Positions 1 to 12,596 of a stretch of DNA of 64,000 bases are shown here, in pieces; within the stretch, counting starts at the first letter, position 1, and the number at the start of each line of letters is the position of its first letter. The DNA lies in contig OZ037768.1 of NCBI GenBank assembly GCA_964035545.1, forward strand, positions 23,772,819 to 23,836,818, written 5' to 3'. The notes under the pieces were generated by a model that made no database searches, was not told where the DNA came from, and was given only the letters and a program-made list of their open reading frames with translations. The translations under genes and the position numbers were made by a program. The stretch comes from Bugula neritina. Taxonomy: Eukaryota; Bryozoa; Gymnolaemata; Cheilostomatida; Bugulidae.

Positions 1-1492
1 TTGGAAGATCATCTTGTTAAAAAGCCATGATTGCAACTAAACAAATAAAATAAACCAGATTTCTCTGACTACAGTGCTGTTGAAAATATTAATTATTTAA
101 GAGTACAAGGATTTCAAGAGGCTGGATCAAATATAGATCCAGTCAACGCCTAGAGCTATTCGAGGCTGACTTAGATTAGTTGTAACGACGATGGCTTAGC
201 TGCAAACTGTGCAACTAAACACAAACCAAAAGCTTAAAATGGCTTGCGGATATAGTCCGAAACACCTTATGAACTGATTCTTCCGTATAAGAAAACTATC
301 ATATTACTGGTTATCATTTATTTCACCTGTTTTATAAAACGCAGACTATAAATATTTGTAGCTACGTCACTATAGAAGACAACTCTACATATAAATAAAA
401 TAATTGGCAGAAACTGGGTTATTAAGAATTAGTATTGCTTCTTCACATTTTGGGATTATTTTTATGAACCTTACAATAACTATCTTATTTTACACTGCAG
501 CAGCAAAATATAATTTGCTATACAGATTGGTGTTGTTTAAAAATGTTGAAATTAAAGCATGTGAAGATAACTTCCGTAAGCAAATGCAACTCTAGGCCAC
601 AAAATGTGCACTGATAACAAATCACCGATTCATATAACAAAGCTATTTAATTAATTTCAATTAATTAATTGCATTTAAAGATTAAAATTTTGAATAAATT
701 TAATTTCAAGTGATACTGTAGTACTATGAAACTCGTAGACAATTCAGGCTGGCCGGTATAACAAGTCTGATTATTCTTTACTTGTGTCACTTATTGCCAT
801 ATATAAAGGTATTGTATATAATAACCACTATAGTTTTCCTTTTACAAAAAACCTGTATTTCTTCAGCAATCAAAATAGTACAAATAAACTGGAATGTGTC
901 CAAAGTCAGTTACATTTATTTTGTACTTGGTGCACAAAACAGTTCAATACAACACAATTATAACAAATCCTTTATATTTAAAAATAAATGTACAAGTATA
1001 ATATATAATTCTTAATGTTTGAGCGTATATTATATTGATAGATAAAATCCTACGTAGTATAAAATAATGATGTAGAAATTATTCTAAAATTAAATATATT
1101 ATATAATGCAGCTAAATGAACATACTGGCTGCATAACAATTATTATACAACGATTAAAATACTATAGCATGTAAAATAATTATTCTTTCAAAAGAGAATG
1201 ATAGCTGGTAGCCAAATAACACAACTTGATTTAGCCCAGTCTAGTTTCTTGCATTAGGCCAGCTAACATGTCAAGTAAAGTCACTCATCTAGTGTATAGT
1301 GTAATTCTCACAAAATATATAGTAGTACAATTTCGATATGGCACAATAAAAAGGGAAGATAATTCCAAATTATTAAAGACACGCATGGAAAATGAGGTGC
1401 ATTTTCTTTCTGCTCTTGTAAGTAAAACTATAGTATAAGTTAGAAGAGAAGATTTTTGTCTGTACTTATTGCAGAAGACAACTCTAACTCAA
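1..1492. other. No gene seen; 3' flank of the SEC14-like gene
   Basis: AT-rich sequence without a convincing exon or long open frame; the short open frames here have no recognisable domain or splice context. The part next to 1493 is the 3' untranslated region of the SEC14-like gene on the minus strand; a variant poly(A) signal AATAAG lies just past the stop in that orientation. A gene from the neighbouring sequence could end here, but I see no evidence for it. Confidence 0.5.
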
Positions 1493-4400
1493 CTACTCAA
1501 TTTTCTGGTTCATAATCTGTTCAACTTCCTCTAATAACTCCTCATCTTCAATCAGAGCCTCAATATTGTACTTCAGCTTCTTGCCTTTTGTCCAGCTGTA
1601 GGAGTTGTCAAACAGTATCACGTCTGTTGAACACAAAATAGTATATTTATAGCTATTCAAGTTTTATCAGTTGGTTGGTGTATTTTCAAACAAATGGAAA
1701 GTAGTGCAAACAGCTAAAAGCAAAATTATTCTGTAGAAAAATGTTGAATACCGTTTCATTATGTCTAATGCAACAAATCAAACTGAAAGCAACATATACC
1801 ACACTTTATATTTATATAATAGATAATGATGTATACCGTAGTATGCTAAAGCAGTACAGAGAAATTTTTGTAATATGCTGTAAAAATTGAAGTAGAAGAC
1901 GTCAGAAATAGCTTCTGTACCAGCTGCTAGTTGATACAGTTGTAGACTAAGAGACACTGTCAGCTGCCAAATGCCGACAGTATACGAAACCAGTCAGCAT
2001 ACAAATATACAGCACATAACACTCACATGTGCCGAGCTGTTCACAGGTCAAGGAGCCATACTCAGGTACCATGTGACACTGTACTCTGCTAGCCGGCACC
2101 ACAACCTGCTGCTTCTCGGAACCTTCCGGAATCAGACTCACTCCGAATGAGATATCCTTGCCTTCCGTCAGAAACTCCCACCTGGTGAAATAAAACCCCC
2201 ACCGATTATATCATACTGTAAACTAGTCACAGTGTAAACTAGTCACAGTGCAAACTAGTCACAGTGTAAACTAGTCACACTGTAAACTAGTCACACTGTA
2301 AACTAGTCACAGTGTAAATTAATCACACTGGAAACTAGTCATACTGTAAACTGGCGACACTGTAAACTAGTCACACTGTAAATTGATCACACTGGAAACT
2401 AGTCACATTGTAAACTGGTCATACTGTAAAGTAGTCACAGTGTAAACTAGTCACAGTGTGAACTAGTCATACTGTAAACTAGTCACATTGTAAACTAGTC
2501 ACACTGTAAACTGGTCACTCTGTAAACTAGTCACAGTGTGAACTAGTCATACTGTAAACTAGTCACATTGTAAACTAGTCACACTGTAAACTAGTCACAC
2601 TATAAACTAGTCACATCACACTGCTCCATGCTTCATGTATCACTATTTACTGTTACATAATACATTTATAAAATACTCTCATATATTCTGATGCACACTT
2701 TATGGAAATTAAGCAAATCCCAGGTTTCTCTTTCCAATGATATAAATCAGCCTAGCTAAAACCCTCTAAGGCTTGTAGTTTAGGAATATTCAAAATGTAT
2801 TAGTATATGGGAATGGAGAAGACAACTACCAACACTGTTGCGAGTTATTTAGAAATCGCTGACTTTACCTGATGACACAGTTGGGCTGTTCAATAGGCAC
2901 CTTCAGCACCAGTTTACACCCAGCTGATATGGTCGTAGATTCAAACTCCGTTGTGTCTATTATGTCTTTGAGGTAGTAGGATTCTGGTACCAGACCCCCA
3001 GCTTTGATCTAGTAAATAAGGTAACATAACTCCAATTACTTGATTATTAACTGAGGCGTGACCAGTGTTTCAGTCATTGAGTACACAACTCCAACTTCTT
3101 TATCATAATCACTGTTTAAAAAGGGGACAGATCCACACTAAATTATATCTCCTTACTCTACCAACTTCTATAAATAGCCTGTGTGTTTTGTACATTGATG
3201 TCTTCTGCTATAAACAATTAGGATGCTTACCCTGTGAGTGCAGTAGATGTCATTGTCCGGGCCAACTTGTTTTCCACCTAGAAAGGCAGGCAACTCTTCT
3301 TCATCAATAATTTTTAGTACTTCTGGCAGAAAGTTTGCTAGAGTAAAATATATAACAGAGTTTGATCTTTCATTTATTAGAATAAATAAATAAATAAATC
3401 GCATATTTAATACATTTATATTATTTGTTTATTGCAATCGGATAATTCTTTATAGTATTGGAAAGGGGACTTCTTTTAAAATAGATGATATTTAAAAAAC
3501 ACAATTTCAGGTAAATATTTCTATAATGAAATAACTGATGATATTTAATTATGAGAATAAAAACCAAATAAAATGAGTACACAATGCTTCATTGCAAGTA
3601 TAACAAACAAACATAATATTGCTCTACTTTATTATATTATACATATATTATATTATACTATATTATTATATTATACATATATTATATTATACTATATTAT
3701 TATATTATACATATATTATATTACACTATATTATTATATTATACATATATTATATTATACTATATTATTATATTATACATATAATATATTACAGTATATT
3801 ATTATAACATAATATCACTGTTAATATATAAACTCTTACTTCCATAGACTCTCATCTTTTTGTTCATATCATCACTTATCAATGGACGGCAGATTTTAAA
3901 AAAGATTGGAAAGATTTTCGGAGCTACAAGAAGTAATGTCTATACATTATATAAGAACAAATCACACTACAAGTCTGCAACATACAGCCATATGCAGGTG
4001 ACAAGAAATGAGTCATACTTTTACAATTCTAGCACCTGGTACTGAATGTCACACACATTGTCGTTCTGACACCTGCAGGAAATGCCATTTGATCATAACT
4101 GAAACACTGTTATAATATTTCCACAAAAGGATATCAAAATAACATAATATTTGCTTAGGGTTGTGATCTCTATAACAACTAGAGTTCTGCTTTGGAAATG
4201 GGGAAACAATTTTGTTTCTAGAAAACCGAGCTATTTTTAAAAATATCAAAGTTTTGAATCTTTTAAATTTAAAACACTTCCACATACTCCTCGCCCAACA
4301 CGTCCTAACATGCCCAACACGCCCTAACATGCCTCAATACTTAAAGAGAGCTTTAGAGATGGTAATTTTTTGAGAGGGCTGGAAACCATGCTGGCAGCAT

Positions 4401-5524
4401 AGCTTAAGAACTTTTGTTACTCTGGCACAAAAGTTGGTGAGGTGGATACCCTTCCCGACATCACAACAACCTCGCAGGAGTCTAGTCTACACAGCATATG
4501 TCTACCAGCCCAGCCCCTCTACTCACTGAAGCATGACTACTTCTTGTTTACATCAATATAGCTGTATATAAATAATTATATATTTTTTAGATGGTTTTTA
4601 AAACCCCTCACCATTTATAACTATCAGCCGTTTGACGAACTCAGGGTAGTTGTCTTCTAGCAGCTTGATGAGATGCAGGTAGAGGGCTAGACCTGGTCTC
4701 CAGAGCTGTTTGCTGCCGATTTGGTCTAAATCCAGTATCACAGTCAGCCTGTCTATCTTCTTACCCAACTGGAGAATAAAACTATACATTGCTGAAGGAC
4801 ATAATAGAGCAAACAAAGCAACTTATCATTTAACATATAATATTATATAAAATAATTTATTGCAAAAAATAATATACAAAATAACTTATTGTAAAATAGG
4901 CTACAAAATAGGCTAAAACATTATGAAATGATAGTGAATATATAATATTTAGGATTAGATAACATTATACTCTATAAGTCAATACCAGAATTATAACATA
5001 TCTTGCAATTCGTTACAAAAGCAGCATGATAAATATTGTTGCCAGTACAATAGTAGTTGTGGCTTTAAAAGAGAAAATAAATTTTAGAGTTTCACATATC
5101 TAAACTTATATACTATTATTTATATATGCTACAATCTATATTATTTTGAAACGTTCATGCCAATACAAGTATTTGCAGATAGAAAGAAAAGATGCGTACA
5201 TGATAACACGAGAGGACAATTACTAATCAGCTACACTCCAGCAAAAGTTTTCCATGAAGTATTCTATGCGCTGACTTGACATAGGGCATACTCTCTGCTG
5301 TAACTCACCTTTTCTGACTGCTGCCGCATGACCTTGAGAGCCACTTCCTGGTCATACAGTTTCTTCATCTCCAAATCCACTTTCTTACTCGAGTAGAACA
5401 TGCCCTTCACATCCAGGTATCCAAACCTCTCAAATCTGACAGGAAGTCCTTCTTTGTCGAAACAGCCAATTCCTCCGGTCATGTATTTCTCTATCACCTG
5501 CAAATAGGAGCATATCTAAGTTAA

Positions 5525-5616
<92 letters not shown>

Positions 5617-8600
5617 TGTGTGAGTGTGTGAGTGTGTGTGTGTGTGTGTTTGCGCTACACGCTGCTAACTTCCAAAGCAATCCAAGGTATTGTGGGAACA
5701 AAACTCCAACACCCTGAGTTATTCATACAGCGTTTGCTGGTATCACAAATGCATGTAATTACTTGTAACTTATTGAAGATGAGAAAGTTTAATTAAAAAG
5801 TTCAGAAGAAACTCAACCTTTTTCCCATTCGAACTGAAACTCACATGAAAATCAAGCAAAACCTCAGACTATTGAGACTTATCTCATAAGACGTATAAAA
5901 TAAAGAGATATGTGCGAGACCAAAATGTGTTATATTTGTAAAAATATCAATTGCTTGGTTTAATTCTGATTTGCTCCACGTTGAGTTGGGACCAGCATTC
6001 CATCGGCATACCTCATGTTTACTGAAGGTGAATCATACGTCAACTATTTCGTTTGTTAACATAACAAGAAATATGATCTGCAGATGCTCACTTCGCCATG
6101 GCATTGCTAGGCGTCTGAAATGCTATTAGAGACGAGTTTTTTGAAGTTTCAAACATAAACAAGCGCAGATAAGACCGGCACCATCTTTGTCAAACTAGAT
6201 GTCGGAGTAGATGGATGACCCGGTCACGGTGGAGAAACACAAAGGAAAGCATCTATTTCTTCATTGTTGAGCAAATAACCTTCAATTAGCATTGTTAAAA
6301 CAATAGCAGCAGCCAATTATCTCTCTGGATATAATTTGTATAGAATAGATATGCACACATCACTGATGGCACACATCAAAGAGGTACTACTAAAAGATGA
6401 ATATAATGTGAAATATAACCCCTAACATTATAACCGACTCTACTCTACCTACACTCAAACATGTTAAACGCCTTTTGTCACGTAAGATTTTTTTACATAT
6501 CATTAGAAAGTTTTTGCTGTTTTCTAAATCTGCACCAAAATAATAAAAACTTTGTGATATAAAGAAGGGCAAACTTGTCCTGTAAATGCAGCATGTAAAG
6601 TTAAATGCTACTTTATTAAGCTGACCTCCTTGCCTACTTTGTGTAACATAGCATTAAAGGACGTGATACAAAGAGAGCATTGAGGTGTAGACCTTAAAAC
6701 TATTACAATAGTCACTTATTTCTTATAACAAAATCTACTTTTGTTTTTACCAAAGCAATGATATAATGAGTATTGTGGAATGTGTTTATAATTAGCAAAT
6801 GTTATTCTTGTTAATTATTAATTCAGCCTTCCCCGAAAAAAAGTTAATGGAGTGTGAAATTGTCACCACTAAACTTAACTCAATTAAACGTGTGGTGCCA
6901 TATTGAAATTAAGAGCCCAAAGAAACTAATGATTAATGTTAATTAAGAAAGCAATGAGTAATGCCAACTAAGAAAGTAATTAGTAATTTCCATTAAGAAA
7001 ATAATTAGTAATTTCCATTAAGAAAATAATGAGTAATGTAATGCTAAGAAACTACCTCTGGTTCCTCATACTCTTCCAGAATGTGGTCTAATCTCCTTGT
7101 CTCTCGCAGCTTCATGGCTTGACGAAACATGCTCTCTGACTTCTTTAAATCCCATTTTCTAGCTGCATCAAACAGAAACAGTATTTTAGAGTTCACAGTT
7201 GAATCTTATATCAATTTTGTAGAGCTACTGGTGGATTGTATTGGCCATTTCATTAAATTTATTGTACATAAAAATTTCACAAATAATTTACTTTTGCAAA
7301 AATATGGGAACTAACTTTTTTGTTGATTTTAAACAAAACGTGAAAACTAATCAAAAACAGTGTGATAATTATTTATCGACTTATCGTTTACAGAGCATTT
7401 TTTAAAATTGTTTCAACTAGTATTTTAAACAATTTCCAAAATTTCAAGTTTTATTTTTCAAGTTATTATTTTCTGTTTTGTTGGAGAAAATATGAGGAAA
7501 ATATGTTGTGCAACAGAATAGTAATGCTATGATGTCATAGCATGCCGTTCTTAAAACAGTCCAGGCGTGAAACGAGTGCCTGTTTACAGTTTCTATTTTT
7601 GTTTACCAATTTAAACAACACTTTTCCTGTAAAATTAAACCTGTAACTTTATGACTATGAACTGATAAACTTAAGCATATCACTTCATCTAGAATGATAT
7701 AAGATATACCAGCTATAAAGATCGCTTATATCATTGACATAAAAACAAGAAAGAGAAATTTTTATGTAATACTCTATACAAATACTGATTTTCTATATTA
7801 TTTCTATAGTGTTCAAATTACTCAGTAGCCCCTGTGGTGCAATGGTTAGCTCACCAGCTTGTAAGCTGGAGGTCTAAGGTTCGAATCCCAGTGAGAGCAA
7901 AAGTCTTACAATTTCTGTATTAATGCCAAAGCTGGTTCAATTACCACCCAAATGCAAAGATTAAATCTCAACTTCAAGTATCAGGCACTAACAAATGTTC
8001 ATTAATATTGCTTAAACAGCTATTGTGGTGAAGATAAGATCTCTGGTACCATATGCCACCTAAACTGTTTACTAGTCTGTAACTATGACGTAATAGCAAT
8101 TTACCATTATATTTTATAATTATACTAAATACAATTATAAGAAATAACTTGTTCTCCTTTGAATTAACAATTTATTTCAGCTCTAGCACAATCGTAGGAC
8201 ATGGAGACTAATGCATTTGCAATAATTGAACTTGAATTAATAATTTGCCAAGTACTAATCTCTGTAAGTCCAGTATATATACTATGTTTCCATATGTACT
8301 ATGTTTCCATGTATACTATGTGTCCATGTGTACTATGTTTCCATGTGTACTATGTTTCCATGTGTACTATGTTTCCATGTGTACTATGTTTACATGTGTA
8401 CTATGTTTCCATGTATACTATGTTTCCATGTGTACTATGTGTCCATGTGTACTATGTTTCCATGTATACCTATGATATTTTCATTTTGCCAAATTTTTGT
8501 GGGAATAGAAAAGTCAGGTGGGGTGGGAGAAGGGGTTAACATCAAACGCCCTTCTATACTGTTCTACAGTCATAGCTATAAACCAAGAGTTTTTTTTGGG

Positions 8601-11600
8601 GGGGGGGGGGCACTTACTTTACAGAAATTCAAAGAATTTCTCAAGTTATATTCAATTATTATATGATGAAAACTCTCACCAAAACAGAATTTCACCAGCT
8701 CACTGTCTGCGTGTAGATAATACCCAGGCTTTAGGATATCCTCAATTGACTTTTTAAACTGAAACATAAACAAGACATTGACCCAGTAGTACCATGGCAA
8801 CGGCAAATCATTTAACAGAAAATACTAGATAATTCTAGAAAATAGCACTATGATGTTTTTCAAAGAAAGTAACTAATAGCCTAGTTATTAGAAAGTAAGG
8901 TGATTTCTTCTTTAAGTTACAGATTAGCTATAACATATACTTACATTATAGTAAGTATATTATAGTAAGTATGTTATAGTAAGTATATTATAGTAAGTAC
9001 ATTATAGTAAGTATATTATAGTAGACAAATAAATACTCATATAATAGAGTCTATAGAGTATACTGCTTTGATCATACTTACACGTGTGATTTAATTAATG
9101 TTACTTTTCAATATATTCAGTAATTGTATTATATTATGGCATAACAATGTCTATTGTGCCTTGAACTTTTGTAACTAAGTTATGCAATTGACTACCAGCT
9201 CAGTTTCAACTCTCAAGGGTTTAATGTCACTACATGTACATGTCACAGTTTCCTACAGTTGCCATGAACAGCTTTTCTCCCAACTTGAAGTAGAAAATGA
9301 TCTGGTCAGAGAGATTAGTACAGGGACGTAACACTTGAATGCGTAGTAGAGATGTTATCAGTCAAACTCTTGAATTTAAACAACACGAGTTGGAATTTAT
9401 TTACTACTGTTGATTACTACAGCTAGAGTGTAACACAAATCCTAATAAATTAGAGATTACATAGAAACTTATTTACTGTATACTCAGTAGGACAGAAAAT
9501 TCATACCTTTATTACATATTATTACCTGTTTCTATATTATATACCATTACCTGTTTTCTATACACAACTCTGTACTTACAAGCTAGCAATAAACAATGTA
9601 TAGCAAATGTAATATGCAGTAAAACCTTTAAATTACTGATAAAATCACCAAGTCTTATAGCCTATGATCCATAATGCTACTCCCCACCTCCAATTGTTCA
9701 GTCCGAGTGAAGCTATCGTTACCATCTAATAAATGTAGATAGTTAGCTAGATTTCACTGTTTGGTGTTTGAAGTTTAAGGGAGGAGAGACTACCTTCAAA
9801 CTTCAAGCAGTAAAACTGGTCAAACTGGTAGTTAGGCTAATCATTGTGTACAATACAACCAAACTCTCTCAGCTATATTTACAGTCAAACTAACATCTAA
9901 CTTTCTCTCTAAAATCAGGGACTTTCACCGAACATATAATAAACCAGTGTACTTTCCTAAACAATTTGCATAATTTAATTTTTTATAAAGTAGAAAAAAC
10001 AGTTGAGTTTTTTGCTTCTCATAGCCTAAGATCTCTAATTCTCGTGTTGGGGTGACCCACCTGCTCAAACAAGACTTGCTGTTTGCTGCTAAGACTCAGG
10101 TCTTCGTTGGCCTGCAACAAAAAACACAACATGGCATGTAATGACATCACCAGAGGCACGGCAGCCTTTCACCCAAGCCGATGACAGCTCACATGGCTAA
10201 TCATTTTAATTTGATTAATTTTCCAGCTCAGTCATTGGAGTTTTTTATTAATTACACAAATATTTTTATGGCAGTTGGACAAAACAAACAACTTGTCTAT
10301 TTTATAGCCTCTCTCTCTAGCTTCATACGTTATTATTGCATCAATTACATTTTTTATCTACTCAAAGTTGGTACAGCATTTTAAATCTGACCACAAAAAT
10401 TGCTCAAATTATTATAAACACATCAAAAAGGGGCACAGTACATTATAATTAACTTATACAGACTACAGTAGATTTATGTCCAATTTAGTAATACAGATCC
10501 TTTTAGTTAGTACAGACTTTACTAGTCTTTGATTTAGTAGTAATTTATTAATCACTGCCCAAATACAGCCACATATCAGCTAACTGGACATTGTATCACA
10601 TCTCCACTAATATAAACTTCTGCAGAATGAAAACTGGCAGCAAAAGAAAGGATGTCAGGATTACTAGAAAGTTGAAAACCATCTGAAAATTGTATTCCAA
10701 TTGAAAAATTGGGAATTGTTGATTATATGCGATGCTATCCCCATCTTTACAATATAGGGAAACAAAACTATCAAGCAAAAGTACTAATAAACTTTACATA
10801 ACATATATGAAGGCTTTTCCTTTCCTATATCACTAAATTTAGTTTAATAGAGTAGATTAAAGAAATAGCAATCCTTTTAACCGCATTAAAAGCTTTATTT
10901 CTGTTGTTTTAGGGATTATTATTTCAACAGCAGCTGATTCTGAAAGGCACAGCTGACTTAGAAGTTAACCCAGAGTTGCATGAATAAATCCCTTTCCCAG
11001 AATACATTGTAATGACAGCTTCTATTGAAGATCTGGGCAGATGCAAAGTTGTAGCTATATAGCTGTAAAATGAGATCTAAATAGCTGTCTACTTGTGAAG
11101 TAAAACAATGACGTCTCAAACCCAAACCCAAGTTAAGTGAAAATATAGAGAATTTCCTTCATAGACTTCTATTATCTAATAGACATCTGAGTATTCCCTA
11201 ATAGTATAGTAATCTATGAGTATTATATAAGAGCCGGAACTGTTCATAAATGATGTTAAAACATGCTTTACACTCCAATGAGCAGTTTGAATCTGCAAGT
11301 AGGTGGGTTGTATTGCACCTAGTGCTATGGGTGGAGTTACCTTTGAGTTGTGTTAGTTGAAAGATAAGATCACAACAAAACAATTAACATATAATTTGAT
11401 AGAATTTAATTGACTGCGGAAGACTAAGGAAATCCTGTTTTTAAAAAATTTAGAGCTGAAAAAATTGACTGGTTTATGTATAACTTCAACCCCAAAATAA
11501 ATTTTAATTGACTTTATGTGAGTATTTTATTATTTTATAAAAGCTGACAAGCTTACAGCTTTTAATTACCTCAAATTTATGCAAAATGCTTAAAAAATTC

Positions 11601-12596
11601 TTCAATGAATTCGGTGAAATTACAAAAGTATATGACCAGATCCGGCATGCATAGTAAATGGACTGCAGTTGCTGGGGAAACAAGCCAATTCATATTAAAA
11701 GTAAATTGATGACAAATACCAGGGCACCTTGCATACGTAATGAAAAGAGGATGTAGAAATGAGAGCACCTGTTAAAACAAGTCAAAGGAGGAAATGGCAT
11801 GACACCAAACATTCAATGCTAACATATCAACACAGCCACAGGGTATGTTATTATATAAGGTGTTGAGAGTGTGTGAGTAACATAAGATACATGCATGTTG
11901 AAATACATCTCCCCCTGCCCAATTATACCTGTATTCCTTTTACTTTACTAGGGTGTCCTTCATTCTATAAATATTACAAGTTTGAAAACCAAGTTTTCGA
12001 TTCTTTTACCTTGCGTCTAGCTGTTTTTAAAAACTACCCAACCGTCACCATTATTTTGATTATGAGAATATTGATAATAAGTGAAACCAATTAATAAACT
12101 ATCAAGAACAGTAGCGGAGAAATGTTAATAGCCTATGTTTTTTAATCGTCATTATGAATTTTGGTTCCTAAAGAATATAATTTTATCTAGAACACAGGCT
12201 TTACTAAATTTTCCCATCCCTGCATCTACCTCAAGAGATACACTGCAGCTACTCTGAAATGGGTGTTGAAATTGAATATATAGTTTTCAAAATGAAAATA
12301 CCATAAGCATATTTTATATACTAAACTGCTTTGAACCTATTTATTCTAACAATCGCCAATATACTACGAATGAAAGGCAAAAATCAAAGCACTATATAAA
12401 TGTTATGCAATCTTAAGAAATTGGCTTAAATGCCGAATATGTCTTCCTGTAACAAGTTTTATGCTCATCAGTCATGGGACACGTATTTTATGCTAGTATA
12501 TAAATCGCTTTAATGATAAAAGATTAAATGACAAATGATTTAATTGGTAAATGAAGCTGTTATTAAACTCACGTTCTGATCTGTGATGAGAGTCAT
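1493..12596 (-). CDS. SEC14L2-like: SEC14-like lipid-transfer protein (CRAL-TRIO plus GOLD domain)
   Basis: Eleven coding exons, minus strand: 12573-12596, 10061-10111, 8680-8758, 7056-7162, 5309-5497, 4612-4768, 3840-3923, 3231-3337, 2869-3008, 2027-2181, 1493-1623. All junctions are GT-AG and the phases close to 1224 nt (407 aa), close to vertebrate SEC14L2 (about 403 aa). The N-terminus (SKQQVLFEQ) and RKWDLKKSE form the CRAL-TRIO N helix bundle. The lipid-binding CRAL-TRIO core follows, with ILDLDQIGSKQLWRPG, EDNYPEFVKRLIVINAPKIF and GGKQVGP. The C-terminal GOLD domain (about residues 280-395) carries WEFLTEGKDISFGV and VILFDNSYSWTKGKKL. The family moves hydrophobic ligands (tocopherol, squalene, phosphoinositides) between membranes in the cytosol. 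The start MTLITDQN sits alone in the first exon, as in the family. Introns hold a tRNA-like sequence and several tandem repeats. The family call is firm; which SEC14L paralogue is not. Confidence 0.93.
2214..2622. repeat. 16-bp minisatellite in SEC14-like intron 9
   Basis: About 25 imperfect copies of a 16-bp unit (AAACTAGTCACASTGT) with no spacers. The array ends about 37 nt upstream of the 3' splice site of the exon 2027-2181 in the gene's orientation, and its unit contains the ACTAGT palindrome also used by the array at 16.5 kb. Confidence 0.9.
3620..3803. repeat. 34-bp AT-only tandem repeat, SEC14-like intron 7
   Basis: About five copies of a 34-bp unit made only of A, T and a few C (ATTATACATATATT core); the ACATAT core recurs at 3641, 3675 and 3709. 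It lies about 35 nt inside the intron from the donor of the exon 3840-3923. It keeps several plus-strand frames open, but these are not genes. Confidence 0.9.
5524..5650. repeat. (GT)n microsatellite beside a 3' splice site
   Basis: More than 50 GT dinucleotides with a few GTGTGAGT interruptions. In the SEC14-like gene's orientation this is a (CA)n tract ending about 27 nt upstream of the acceptor of exon 5309-5497, so it occupies the usual branch point/polypyrimidine neighbourhood. Confidence 0.95.
7828..7899 (+). tRNA. tRNA-like sequence, probable SINE head or tRNA pseudogene
   Basis: A 72-nt segment with a good internal A box (TGGTGCAATGGTTAGC) and a perfect B box (GGTTCGAATCC), the two RNA polymerase III promoter blocks of a tRNA gene. 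The anticodon arm CCAGC/GCTGG pairs perfectly but encloses only six bases (TTGTAA) instead of seven; the acceptor stem (GCCCCTG against the 3' end) and T stem pair poorly. An anticodon TGT (Thr) could be read. These defects argue for a tRNA-derived SINE or decayed tRNA rather than a working gene. It lies antisense within an intron of the SEC14-like gene. Confidence 0.5.
8283..8470. repeat. 17-bp minisatellite, SEC14-like intron 3
   Basis: About 11 copies of ACTATGTTTCCATGTGT with single-base variants. It keeps all three plus-strand frames open because 17 is not a multiple of three, which explains the overlapping open frames there; none is a gene. Confidence 0.9.
8590..8610. repeat. T8-G13 homopolymer pair
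   Basis: A run of 8 T followed by 13 G in the SEC14-like intron next to exon 8680-8758. The G run is long enough to form G-rich secondary structure and is also a likely place for assembly error. Confidence 0.9.
8938..9024. repeat. 14-bp tandem repeat (ATTATAGTAAGTAT)
   Basis: Six copies of a 14-bp unit in the second intron of the SEC14-like gene, about 180 nt upstream of the acceptor of exon 8680-8758. The plus-strand unit contains the donor-like word GTAAGTAT, but it is antisense to the host gene. Confidence 0.85.

Noticed and set aside
2214-2622. CRISPR-like array
   Set aside because: Head-to-tail 16-bp units with no unique spacers, inside an intron of a eukaryotic gene.
3573-3812. Tyr/Ile/Leu-rich overlapping frames
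   Set aside because: Translation of the 34-bp AT-only repeat.
5516-5701. Poly-Thr/His frame
   Set aside because: Translation of the (CA)n microsatellite.
8201-8666. Three plus-strand cysteine/tyrosine-rich frames
   Set aside because: Frame shadows of the 17-bp intronic repeat in the SEC14-like gene.
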